64,000 bases of DNA from Coix lacryma-jobi var. lacryma-jobi (taxonomy: Eukaryota > Streptophyta > Magnoliopsida > Poales > Poaceae): the NCBI GenBank assembly GCA_009763385.1, contig CM019824.1, positions 149,860,305 through 149,924,304 of the forward strand, written 5' to 3'. Under the pieces are notes generated by a model. The model had not been told where the DNA came from. It searched no databases and was given only the letters and a program-made list of their open reading frames with translations. Every line of letters begins with the position of its first letter. Within the stretch, counting starts at the first letter, position 1. This document shows, one piece after another, positions 44,486-54,983 of this stretch. Position numbers and translations under genes: made by a program.

Positions 44486-46195
44486 CTATCATAATTAAGG
44501 GATAAATAAATATGAAAAGGGCAAGAATTTGATCGCCAACAAAGGTTTAGGGTTTTAACTGACATATTCCACGAGTTTTGGTGAACTATGATTCTGCAGG
44601 GACTAAACCAGGAAATCAGCACCAATAGCTTCCCATAGAAGGAAACCGATGGGAGATAACGCAACCACCATGTCAGGATTATTCTAGAAGACTCCAGAGG
44701 ACGAAAGAAGACACCAGGAGGTCGACCACCGCGAGAGGCCGACTGGTGGGACCGACCGGTCCCCCTAGGCCCGCTGGCTTCCATCTTCTGCAAGCTACCT
44801 CCAACCGACCTCTCCAACATGTTTTGGCCCATTTAGGCCCATGTGCATATGACGAAGGATTTAGTCCCACATCGCTTACCCAAGGTGGAGGGGAGGCCAG
44901 GAGCCCCTATATAATAAACCCCAGACCCCCCTTCTCCATCATCAATCAGATATCATAAGACATCATCAGATCTCAAGTCATTAGAAGAGGAGGAGGATCA
45001 ATCAGAAATCCTAATTTCCTTAGAGCCACATCAAATTAGGCATAGCTAGATAGAATTAGAATTAGAAGAGGCAAGCTTCGCTTGGATTTCGGATCTAGTC
45101 GCGAGAAGGCTCGGCAAACCCAAGTTCTTCTCTCTTGTATCAACATTATGGATCTAATTATGTTTCTAGTTCATAATTGTCTTCTAGTTCTTCATTGTTC
45201 ATGTTCTAGTTCATCTTCTAGTTCTAGTTCATTGTCTAGTTCATCGTCTAGTTCATACTCTAGTTCATCTATGTGTTCTAGTTCATCATACTGTTCATCA
45301 TTGTGTGCTAGTTCATGGTCTAGTTCATAATAGTTTAGATATAATTGATATGACTAAGACATTAATTATTATATTCTTAATTATACTGCTTGTAGTATGC
45401 TTTGATTATATATTTGGCATAGATAGATTATCATCATGTTTATACCCATGTTCGTATAGCGCTCATCTTAATGATCAACGGGTGGGTGATAAATGCTGTG
45501 TAGGTGTGATGCCTATACACTATTTATCTGCGAATGCGTCCTATGTTCCGGATAGAGTGGTAGATCGCGGGTGTGACAGGCCTGTTGAGTCCTTTGTATT
45601 CCACCTCCCGAATGTAGTGTTCAGTATGGCTCAGTTAACTCATGGTTTAGGGGTTACTCTATTTGGCACCTTTACTATGGAGTTGCCTCTTGAATATGAA
45701 TATGGGATAACCTAGCCAATGATTGCCAAATATAATTGCACTAATCAATGTATATTATGACTTATAATTAGAATAACTTAGGAATACTTCTTTATAATGT
45801 CTATTCTAATGCGCATGCCTTGTCTAAGTTGAAATGCTCTAAGGACTATCATAGATTGATCTTTTATCATTTATAGTGTACCTCATTATTGTGATTGATC
45901 CCTGTTTAGGATAAAGGAGTGTGTTCTTACTTTGTTCTCAATTCTCCTATCACATGTGTAGAGTAGCTCTTGTCCTTATTTATCTCACTTCATTCCTAGT
46001 GCTAAATATAAATAACGATACTTGGAACATCTCTGGGTATCTGTGCGCTTGCGGGTAAATATTTATCTTTAGAGTCAGTGCCATGATATAATCACATTGC
46101 TAGTTTCATGTTGGGGATGACAACTTGACGTTAAGTGATGCTAGTAGTGTCCCGTACACTTCTTAGTGCCTTCACTAGGTTATTGTTTATGAAGT
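44486..46195. other. Unresolved insertion or large intron in the TNPD-like gene
   Basis: Non-coding sequence between the DUF4218 pieces. It has an LTR-like promoter block (CCCACATCGC...CCTATATAATAAACCCC near 44865-44922) and a CTAGTTCAT simple-repeat tract (45185-45335). I could not find TG...CA ends with a 5-bp TSD. It may be a solo LTR within an intron. Open frames here have no recognisable product. Confidence 0.45.
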
Positions 46196-47901
46196 CTATC
46201 TTAGAGTGATTCCATTAAGGAGTGTCAACAATGCGCTTGCTCTTCCGAGTTGGCCTTTGAAAAGGCTGAGGTTCGATAAACTCTCATCGACGTTGTAACG
46301 AGAGGGTGGATTGTGCACGCTAGGAAGGTTATCCTTATAATATGTTGTTGTGAAGTTCGACACCTCCTCCAGAATAAATACTTCTACCACGGAAGCCTCT
46401 ATTTTGGCTTTATTTCTACACTTTTTCCGAAGAACCTTTAGACATCTCTCGATTGGAAAGCACCAATGGCACTGCACGCCCCCCCCCCCATCTGTGCCTC
46501 AAACGGTAGGTGCAAAATCAGATGTTGCATCGACAGGAAGAAGCCGGGGGGAAAGATCATCTCCAACTTGCAGATCAACACAGGTGCCACTTCCTCTAGG
46601 TTAGCAATCACGTCATGAGATAGCTCCTTGGCACAAAGCTGGCGAAAGAAATAGCTCAACTCTGCCAGCACGCGCCACACAGGCTCGGGGAGGTATCCCC
46701 GGGTCATCGCAGGAAGGAGCCGCTCGATCCATATGTGGTAGTCATGACTCTTCATCCCTAACACTCGCATAGTAGACAAGTTCACTCCCCTCCTCAGATT
46801 CGCCGCATACCCATCAGGGAACCTTAACGCCTGGATCCACTGTAGTACTTTCTTCCTATGGTCTCTTTTCAATATATAATCGGCCGGACCTCTTTTCCAT
46901 TTCTTGCCAGCACCAGGAGCCTTCAACACTAGCTTTGGTCTATCGCACATCTCTTGCAGGTCCAGTCTAGCCTTAACGTTGTTCTTTGACTTTTCTGTGT
47001 CCATGAGTGTTGCAAAGAGTGCCTCAGCGATATTCTTTTCTGTGTGCATTACATCAATGTAGTGCGGACAAAGAATGTCATTAAAATAGGGGAGTCTAGT
47101 CAAGCCCGATATATGGATCCACATGTGTTCCTCTCCGTACCCGAAAAAACGACCGTTGTCTTTATCAAACTTTAGAGCCTCTATATCGGCACGGACCTCG
47201 AAACCGCTCTTGAACTGAGGAATGGGGTTGGTGACTTGAACACCTTTCCTGAAGTGCTTGATGTCACGTCTGAACGGATGGTCAAGAGGCAAGAATTGAC
47301 GATGCTGGTCGAATGAAGAATACTTGCCACCCTTCTTCAACTAAGTGAACTTCACAGCTGCCTTGCATATTGGGCATGGGAACTTCCCGTGAACACACCA
47401 AGTGCTAAATAAGCCATACGCCAGGAAGTCATGCAGGGAGTACTGGTACCACACATGCGTTTTGAAGTTCTTCATTGTTGCTCAGTCATATGTCAGTGCC
47501 GGGTTTTCCCAAGCTTCGAACAATTCATCCAACAAAGGCTCCATGAACACACCCATATTGTTCCCTAGGTGTCCAGGAATTATCAGCGACAAGAATACGT
47601 TCTTAGGGTCAAACATAACACCGGGAGAGAGATTGAGGGGGATCACGAACACAGGCCAACAAGTGTACGGGGCCGCCATCATTCCATATGGGTTGAACCC
47701 ATCTGTTGCCAGCGCCACACGTACATTCCGAGCCTCCATAGCTTTGCCAGGATGCATGGCATTGAAGTGCTTCCATGGTTCACCATCCGATGGGTGTACC
47801 ATCTTGTCAGGATTGTATCTTTTGACATTCTTGTGCCATGTCATCTGTTTCGCAGAGTCCTCTGTCATGTATAGTCGTTGGATCCTAGGTATGAAAGGAA
47901 G
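46196..47901 (-). pseudogene. tnpD-like: CACTA-A TNPD-like gene, TNP2 core and DUF4218
   Basis: Continues the gene broken by CACTA-B at 47902. Transposase_21/TNP2 signatures: D-G-F-N-P-Y-G, L-P-L-N-L-S-P-G, H-V-W-Y-Q-Y-S-L-H-D, V-H-G-K-F-P-C-P-I-C, F-D-Q-H-R-Q-F-L-P, L-P-Y-F, and D-V-M-H-T-E-K-N-I. DUF4218 follows (L-A-E-L-S-Y-F-F-R-Q-L-C, then P-I-E-R-C-L-K-V-L-R-K-K). The frame is broken by a TGA near 47480, a TAG near 47340 and a frameshift at a run of ten Gs (C run 46481-46490 on the plus strand). TNP2 proteins cut the transposon ends. Confidence 0.88.
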
Positions 47902-48215
47902 CACTACTGCACAAGGCTTAACCGCAGCGGGCCTTATGGCTTTACCGCAGCGGGCAACAGCGTCCGCTGCGGTGCTAAGGCCATGGTTAATCGTGGCCAT
48001 TACCACAGCGGACGCTGTTGCCCGCTGCGGTAAAAGCCTTAACCGCAGCAGGCAACATAAATAGCCCGCTGCGGTTAATAGCATTTACCGAAGCGGGCAA
48101 CCTAAATCGCCCGCCGCGGTAAATTATTAACCGCAGCGGTCGATTTAGGTTGCCCGCTGCGGTAGTTGCGTTTAACCGTAGCGGGCTTCTTATGTTGCCC
48201 GCCACGGTTATTAAT
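47902..48215. repeat. CACTA-B left subterminal repeats
   Basis: About a dozen copies of TTAACCGCAGCGGGC-like words in both orientations, several in facing pairs. Purely repetitive; the open frames in it are not genes. Confidence 0.92.
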
Positions 48216-48428
48216 TTGGATTAAAAAAATAAATAATGCAGCCAGCAGAAAACACTGTAGATGAATTCAAATCAATTGCAGTTTTCAAATAATTCCAGAA
48301 TTCCAGATTTCTAACAGAGATATATATATGCACATATAAACCATCTGGACATAACATACAAAGTCACTTAGTTGTTTGTTGTCATCATATATACATTGAC
48401 TTAGTTGATTTCAAATTCAAATTACAAT

Positions 48429-49127
48429 TCATAGTTCAACTCGATGAGCGTAATCTGTCGGATGAAGCATTGTGTTCCATTTGCGGAGCTTCTCGTATTG
48501 GGGTAGCAATGCCAGCTCGGATTCGTTGTCGAAGAACGTTTCTCCTTCGAGAATGCATTTCTCTATTACAAACTTGCATATGTCCGCCTTGACTTGTTTA
48601 AAGCAAATCCTACGGCTCTGCTGCTCTCCCCAATACTTGACACCTTCCTTGAGCTTCTTCCAGCTATTGGTGTACTCCTTGCTTCCCTTAGAAACTCGCA
48701 TGTGTACAAGCCACATGTCTTCGATCCTAGTGGCTGTTTGGCGCACTACACAATTGATTACTCAAGCATTAGAACCCATATATATGTATTAAAACATGAA
48801 TTGAACCTTTGAAATACGTACCGAGAAATCTCGTCGGATTTTGAGGTGGTACCTATGCTTGTCCTTGAACTTTTGAGTTCTTCGGTCCCAGAATCCGGGC
48901 ACCTTTTGGTATTCCTTATAAGCGTTGTACGAAATATAATAGTTTTAGCCACCATTTAAAAACGTATGGTAACCGTAACTGATGAAAAAGCTGGATGACT
49001 TACTTTTTCAGACAATCTTCGAATGCCTTGTACTCTTGCTTGTTTGGTACGCTCAAGGAGTCAAACACATAGGCCCTGCCATCTTGAGGGTATATGATAA
49101 AAGCGACCCAATGGCCGCCCACGAGGC
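48429..49127 (-). pseudogene. CACTA-B C48/Ulp1-type protease domain
   Basis: Three exons by splice signals. 49127-48997 encodes G-G-H-W-V-A-F then V-F-D-S-L; about 48932-48823 is a linker; 48748-48429 encodes K-Q-P-L-G-S-K-T-C-G. Together these show the C48 catalytic set: His (49113-49111), Asp (49062-49060), Gln (48736-48734) and Cys (48715-48713). The C-terminal segment (Y-T-N-S-W-K...A-D-I-C-K-F-V) lies in a shifted frame, so one indel follows the Cys. The first exon joins the DUF4216 exon in frame across a GTAAGT...GTGCAG intron, so the domain is fused to the transposase. Ulp1-type enzymes remove SUMO-like tags; the substrate here is unknown. Confidence 0.78.
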
Positions 49128-49216
49128 CCTGGCTGCACCATTGCAACAAAATAGAGTTTATGACGGCGAGAAGGCATGATATGCTAGCGACTTAGGTGTA
49201 CGTACATGTATTTGAC

Positions 49217-51008
49217 TTACCCAAAGTGATAGGCAGCCATTATACACTCTGGCCCATCCGGCTTGATCTTCTTCATGCATTCTAGTATGTAATTTTTCAA
49301 CTTAATCTTCTCGGTTTTCATATTTTCTTCACACTTCTTCTCTCGCTGTCGAACTGTCATCTCTGGATCAGTGATCTCGAAACCCTTGATGACTCTTTCA
49401 GCAATATGTGCAGGAGAGAGGTAGAGTACAAGACGTGTCTTTTTATTACTTACAGTGGTTAGCCCGAAACTGTCGACCGCAACCGCTTTGGGGTTTACCC
49501 AGTGGCACCGGAAGACGGTTACCCATACATCCTTGCCATAGTCAAGTTCCCATCTTTCTTTGATCTGCACATAGTATTGCGTCCTCATGTTTGTGGCCTC
49601 GTCGACGCCCTCATATCGAACACCGCAGTTCTGTGTCGCGCTCTTCTTGTCCTTCTCTTTCATGTGGAACCTGTACTCCTTCACATTGTACCCTTGTCAC
49701 GTTGTGATTTGGCTTGACGGGCCTTGCAGAAGCTTCTGCATGGCCTTCGTATCTTCATCATCAGGGCATCTTTCTAGGGGTACGTGTGGCTCTTTGAGCC
49801 AATCTATGAAACTGTTCCTGTGCTCATTCTGGACCCATGCCTCTGTGCGTTGGCCGTCATTAGCGGCGCGGATCTCTTCTATGTGCCTCTCAACATATTT
49901 CTCCATGCTCACCAACTAATGAAGGATGTTGTAATGAGCTTGTTCAATCTCCTTGTATGGTATATCCGTGCGAACTTTTCGGCCCGTGCACCCCATGCCC
50001 GCGGTTCTGCCCTCATGCTGATGGACAGGCAACCCAATCACCCTCCCATCTTTTATGTACCTCATGCACCAGTTCACTGCCTCTTCGGTTGTGTACGCCT
50101 CGATCATAGAGCCCTCCGGGTGAGCACGGTTATGAACATATCTGTTGAGGGTGGACATGAAACGCTCGTACGTCCACATCTCGTGTAGGTACACGGGGCC
50201 TAGTTGCTCGATCTGATCCACCATGTGCATCATCAGGTGTACCATAATATCAAAAATGATGGGGGAAAGCACATCTCAAGCTGGCAAACGGTCTCCGCGA
50301 TGAAGTCGTTAAGGGCAGGGAGGTCAGCCTTACCGATGACCTTCTGCGTGATGCGGTTAAAGAAGTATGATATCCGAGTGACCACCATCTTCACGTACTC
50401 TGGACCGATAACCCTTATCACAATTGGAAGGAACACCGTCAGCATGATGTGGCAGTCATGTGCGTTGTAGCTAGTCAATGTGAGGTCTTTCAAGGAGACG
50501 AGGCTCTTAATGTTGGAAGAGAAACCGGTCGGCACCTTGATACCCGTAATAAGGTTGAGCATAGCAGTCTTCTCGCCATGCCTTAGGTTGTAGGCCGCAC
50601 CTGGAAGATCGACTTTACCATTATGAGGTGACCCAGGGTGAAGGCCCTGCCTGATGCCCTGGTTGAGAAGATCCGTCCGTGACTTCAGACCATCCTTCGT
50701 CTTTCCCGGGATGTCCAACAGGACAGCAATCGTGCTATCAAAGACGTTCTTCTCGAGATGCATACAATCGATGGCATGGGGTGTTTTCAATGTCTTCCAA
50801 TATGACAGGTACTCGAAGAAAATCGACCTCTTCTTGAAAGGAACAGAGGGGACCTGCGACCCTTCCTCCGTTGTGTCTTGCTTTCACTTCCTCGTTTGTT
50901 TTGTCCCCTCCTCTGGTGGCTTCTTCTTCTTTCCAAACTCGATCTGATCAATCTCCTTCACCAACTCATACACCTTTGGCCCCCAACTAGTCTGCGCAGG
51001 TGGTTCAC
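49217..51008 (-). pseudogene. tnpD-like: CACTA-B TNPD-like gene, C-terminal half
   Basis: Follows solo LTR 2. TNP2 end: D-C-M-H-L-E-K-N-V, L-T-S-Y-N-A-H-D-C-H-I-M-L. DUF4218: D-L-P-A-L-N-D-F-I-A-E-T-V-C, M-H-M-V-D-Q-I-E-Q-L-G-P, S-T-L-N-R-Y-V. A linker with V-E-R-H-I-E-E-I-R comes next, then DUF4216 (Y-Y-V-Q-I-K-E-R-W-E-L-D-Y, F-R-C-H-W-V-N-P). The last exon ends A-A-Y-H-F-G at a GTAAGT donor (49216) leading to the C48 domain. Frame changes occur near 49690, 49916, 50233 and 50880. Confidence 0.85.
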
Positions 51009-51977
51009 TGTAACACCTCTGGTGTTTAATATGTAATTAACCTGACATGTCATCATCTTTAGTCATTAATCATTCTTGCCTTGCATTTATGTTTGCTTAG
51101 TACTTGTGTAGCAATCTCTTTTCAAAAACCCTAAAGCCCAAATCTTCCTATAAGGGCAAAAATGGTAATTTCACCTCTGTGTCTAGCCTTGTTTAATTCT
51201 TGTTCAGTTTTGTGTCTTGAAGCTTTGTTGTGTTGTTCAAAAACCCAAAACCAAAAACAGATTTCAAATCCCTTTTGAAAAGCCCTAATTCCAAACCCTA
51301 GTTTTTACCCCTCTTACTAAAACTTTAAAAACTATTCAAAATTTGGATTTAGTTCAAAAGGCAAAGTTGTAAATCTTGTCAAGAGGGACAACTTTGGTAT
51401 TTTCAGATTTTCGAGTTCCAATATAAAATCAAAAGTAATTTTGAATTTATTCAAATTCCAAAAGTGTTCCCTTTTCTGTTTTTGAATATAATTCAAAAAC
51501 TGTTTGGAATTTGAAAATGTTCTTATTGACAAAGTTGTAGATCTCCTTTTTCTGCACAACTTTGGTATTCTGAGTTTTTCCCGTGCAGTTCGAGTTTTGG
51601 GAGTAATTTGCAAATTTCAGAAAGTCAACACCTAGACCTAGCCCTGTTCATCTCCTACCTAGGGTCAGAGCAGAGCAGGGGGGCCGGCCATGGCCGCTCG
51701 CCGGAGCTGCGTGCGCCACGCGCCTGGCAGCCGCACGCCCGCCCCTGACTTGTCGCCCGTGACCGCGCCATCATTCTGCCCCCGCACGCGCAAGCGCTGA
51801 CCTCCGCCCCCGTCCCCCACTGTTCCCCGACGTCGCCGCCGCGTGGCCGTCGCCGGCAAGCACGACGCCCAGGTCCCAAACTTAATTCCGTCCTTCTTCA
51901 TCATGAGATCGCAAGCACGCGCCGCGGGCAACCTCATCCGCACCTCCGCGCGCTCCCTAACGGCCCCTGGCCGCGGC

Positions 51978-51985
51978 TATAAAAG
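51978..51985 (+). promoter_or_regulatory. Putative LTR promoter TATA box (solo LTR 2)
   Basis: TATAAAAG in a GC-rich context about 970 bp into the LTR, the position where a long LTR would start transcription. Whether it is active is unknown. Confidence 0.55.
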
Positions 51986-52419
51986 GCCCGCCGGTGGCCG
52001 GAGCTCCGCACTCACCCCGCCACCGTGGCCAGCTCACTCCAGAGTCTCCCCGCTCAGCCAACTAGCCCAGCAGCTCCGCTTGAGCCCGTGCAGCTTCCCC
52101 ACCCCTCAATTTCACCTCCGCCGCCTCCAATCGCCCGACGTAACCCCATCTTCCCAAACTCCGGCGAAACACCGGTGAGCACGGGATTGAGAAATACTCT
52201 CTCCCCGGCCATGATCATCTTTCTCCGACCCCTGTGTCAGCTTCCCTGTCTTCTTGCGGCTCTAACCGTGCCATTGTGACCTCGTGCGGTGCACAGGATC
52301 GCCGGAGTGCCGAGCGCCGCCGTGAACGCCCGTCGAGCTCCCTCCTTCGACCCTTGTTCCGTCCCGCCGAGCCTGCCTCTGACCCGTGGTAAGCACTCGA
52401 AGCCCCCGGTCTCTGCTTC

Positions 52420-52790
52420 CACTCCGCTTCGCCCGAGCCAGGCCTCGAGCAAGCACTCGCTCGAGCCAGGCCTCGAGCGAGCAGACACGTACCCTCGCCA
52501 CTTCGCCGAGCCCAGCCTCGGAGCAGACTCACGCACCCTACGCTTCGCCGAGCCTAGTCTCGAGCAAGCATGCACCCTCCGCTTCGCCCGAGCCTAGCCT
52601 CGAGCGGACTCACGCACCCTCAGCTTCGCCGAGCCTAGTCTCGAGCAAGCATGCACCCTCCGCTTCGCCCGAGCCTCCCGGCCAGGCCTCGGACGAAACG
52701 ATCGTTTTCCGTCTCGCCCGAGCCTCCCGGCCAGGCCTCGGACGGCCGATTGTTTCCGCTTCGCCCGAGCCCTGCGAGGGAGGAGCACAG
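52420..52790 (+). repeat. GC-rich minisatellite inside solo LTR 2
   Basis: About ten degenerate copies of a CTTCGCCGAGCCTAGTCTCGAGCA-type unit (core CGCCCGAGCC...CCTCGAGC). Long open frames over it on both strands are products of the repeat and not genes. Confidence 0.8.
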
Positions 52791-54983
52791 TACTCTTTTC
52801 CTTTTTGAAAGTTGTGAATAGTGTTCCTTTTTCATCTTTTTGTATGATTTTCTGTATTGCTCTAAAAATTCGGAAAATTTTACAGCTGAGTCTTTATACT
52901 ATGTAGTATTTTATAAAATTTGAAACTTGACTTTTCTGCAAGAATTTGAAAATGTAAAATCCCTCTTTTAATTAATAAATGGATGGTTCTGGATTTTTAG
53001 AAAATCTTTTATAACTCCAAAAATCATGAGATAAATTTTTGTGAGCTTCCTATGCCATGTTTAGTCTCTGGTGAAATTTTGAAGTCTTTTGGAACAAGTT
53101 GATTTTTGAGCATTTATTTAATTGTTAAATAGTGCCTTTTGTTAATTAATGTCTGATTTTATTTGAGCACCTTAATGACCTCCAAAAATTATGAATTTGT
53201 TTTGCCATCTATCTACACCATAATGAACTTATGTGATTAATTTGGTAATTTTTGGAGCAACTGCATAAAATGACCTTTTTAAATAATTAAGAAAAACAGA
53301 AAAGGTGATTAAGGTTCATGTTGTATGCCCTGTGTTGCTTTGTTCATACTAGCATACTCATGAGCATACATCATTGCATTCGTATAGTCACCGAAGAAGG
53401 CGTCAAGATCGAGGCAGCCGCTAACGAACCTGTCCCCGAGGCTACCCCGAGCTCCGACACCTGCCCTGCCACCCTCGAGCCTGCCCTCTTTGCTCTTCAA
53501 GGCAAGCCCCGGTGCATTTAACCCTTCCTTGGATTTATAAAATGGTTTCCTTAAATGCTTTTGAGTTAAACTACTGCATTAGGTTATAGGAGTTGTGTGA
53601 TGACCTATTACCTGCATTATTTACCTCCACCAGAAGATCCACCAACCCTGCTTTAAAACTATTTGCAAAATGCTTAGTGATGCTATACTATAGATTTGCA
53701 ATAAAATGCCATTTTCAAAAGTGTGATCACTGAAAGAATCTTTATGGGAATTTGGCTTTACTTCCCGTTCGATGACTGCTTGCCTAGCTAGCATGTGGTC
53801 ATTGTCGAGAAGAAGGTTGTCCGCGCGTACGGTGCCGTCATGTTGTAGTCCGGGACTCAACAGTTGACACCGACCGGGACAGGGTTGAAAAACCGACAGG
53901 ACCTGTACTCTTGGGTTAGAGTCCCGAGGTGCTTGTCGCTGGCGGAAAAATGTAGGGACCATCCGTATGGGGGTCTGCTGGCCAAGACTTGCAACTATTC
54001 ACATACTTCGGAAAGCTCTGGCTCCGAGGAATCCTTTATTGGACCGACAACCGCGCACTGGGAGTGGAGAGATGGCGGAAGTAGCATGTACCCACGTGGT
54101 CGTCGTACCTGGATAGGAGTGGTGTACTGTACTTCCGGGTGGCGTAGGACCAGGCCCAATCTTGGAGGAATCGTGGTAGACGAGTTGGCATATGCAAGCT
54201 TGGGTGCTACATATGCAGTGTGGATAGGGATTCTCAGCTGAGTATTATTTATCCGGATTAACGTTGCTCCTCGGTTATGGAGACTTGGTCCACTGACTAT
54301 CAACGGAGAGTGGTTCTCAACTAGGAATGTTTTGAAATGTAAAATGAATCATGAACGATGAAGAATTGAGGAATATTGAATCTTTCAAAAATAAAATAAG
54401 GTTTACAAAAAAAATGCTTTTCTGCAAAATACTTGATCTTGCTTAAACCTTACCTTGACTACCCTAAGCCTCTCATTCCTGAGTCTTCTCCCTTTTTCTT
54501 AGTCGGGTAAGTCTTGTTGAGTACCCCAGTACTCAGGGTTTGTTACCCATGCTGCAGGTATTACAGAGTCCCCGATGTGTCTTGCACCCTGCTGCGTGAC
54601 CATCGTCCAGGAAGAGGCCGATGAGGCCGAAGGATAGTTGTACACCCTCGGGCTGGGTGATTATAAGTATCTTTGCTGTTCCCCACTACGTTGCCTTTGT
54701 CTATTTCTATTATCAGAACTTGGTTTGTAATAACTGCACCTTAATTTCTATTTGGAACCCTGCTTTGTAAAACTATTGTTATTTAAGTCTTCCGCTCTTT
54801 ATTCCGATGTTATTTGTAAAAGTATGCAATGTTGTAACCGAATTGTGAGATGATCCTGCGGACATTGGGCACTAATGTAGCCCGGTGGCGAACAGGTCTT
54901 AATCACATGGAACATGGGTTCGGCTGTCAGAGGTTGACAGGGACACGTGGGCCAGGGGATTAGGGTCGTTCCGTCACATTCAC

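Larger units (their letters stand above)
51004..54983 (+). mobile_element. Solo LTR 2 (Tekay/Del-like), 4.0 kb
   Basis: The element spans 51009-54978 (3,970 bp), TGTAACACCTC...GTTCCGTCACA, with perfect TSD TTCAC (51004-51008 and 54979-54983). It is the same family as solo LTR 1, in the opposite orientation. It interrupts the TNP2 coding region of CACTA-B. The interior holds a TATA promoter, a GC-rich tandem repeat and a conserved 40-bp motif near 54501-54545. Confidence 0.93.

Noticed and set aside
51650..52810. Open frames of 92-140 codons near a TATA box
   Set aside because: They lie within solo LTR 2. The later ones are made by a GC-rich minisatellite. The TATA box is kept as a possible LTR promoter only.
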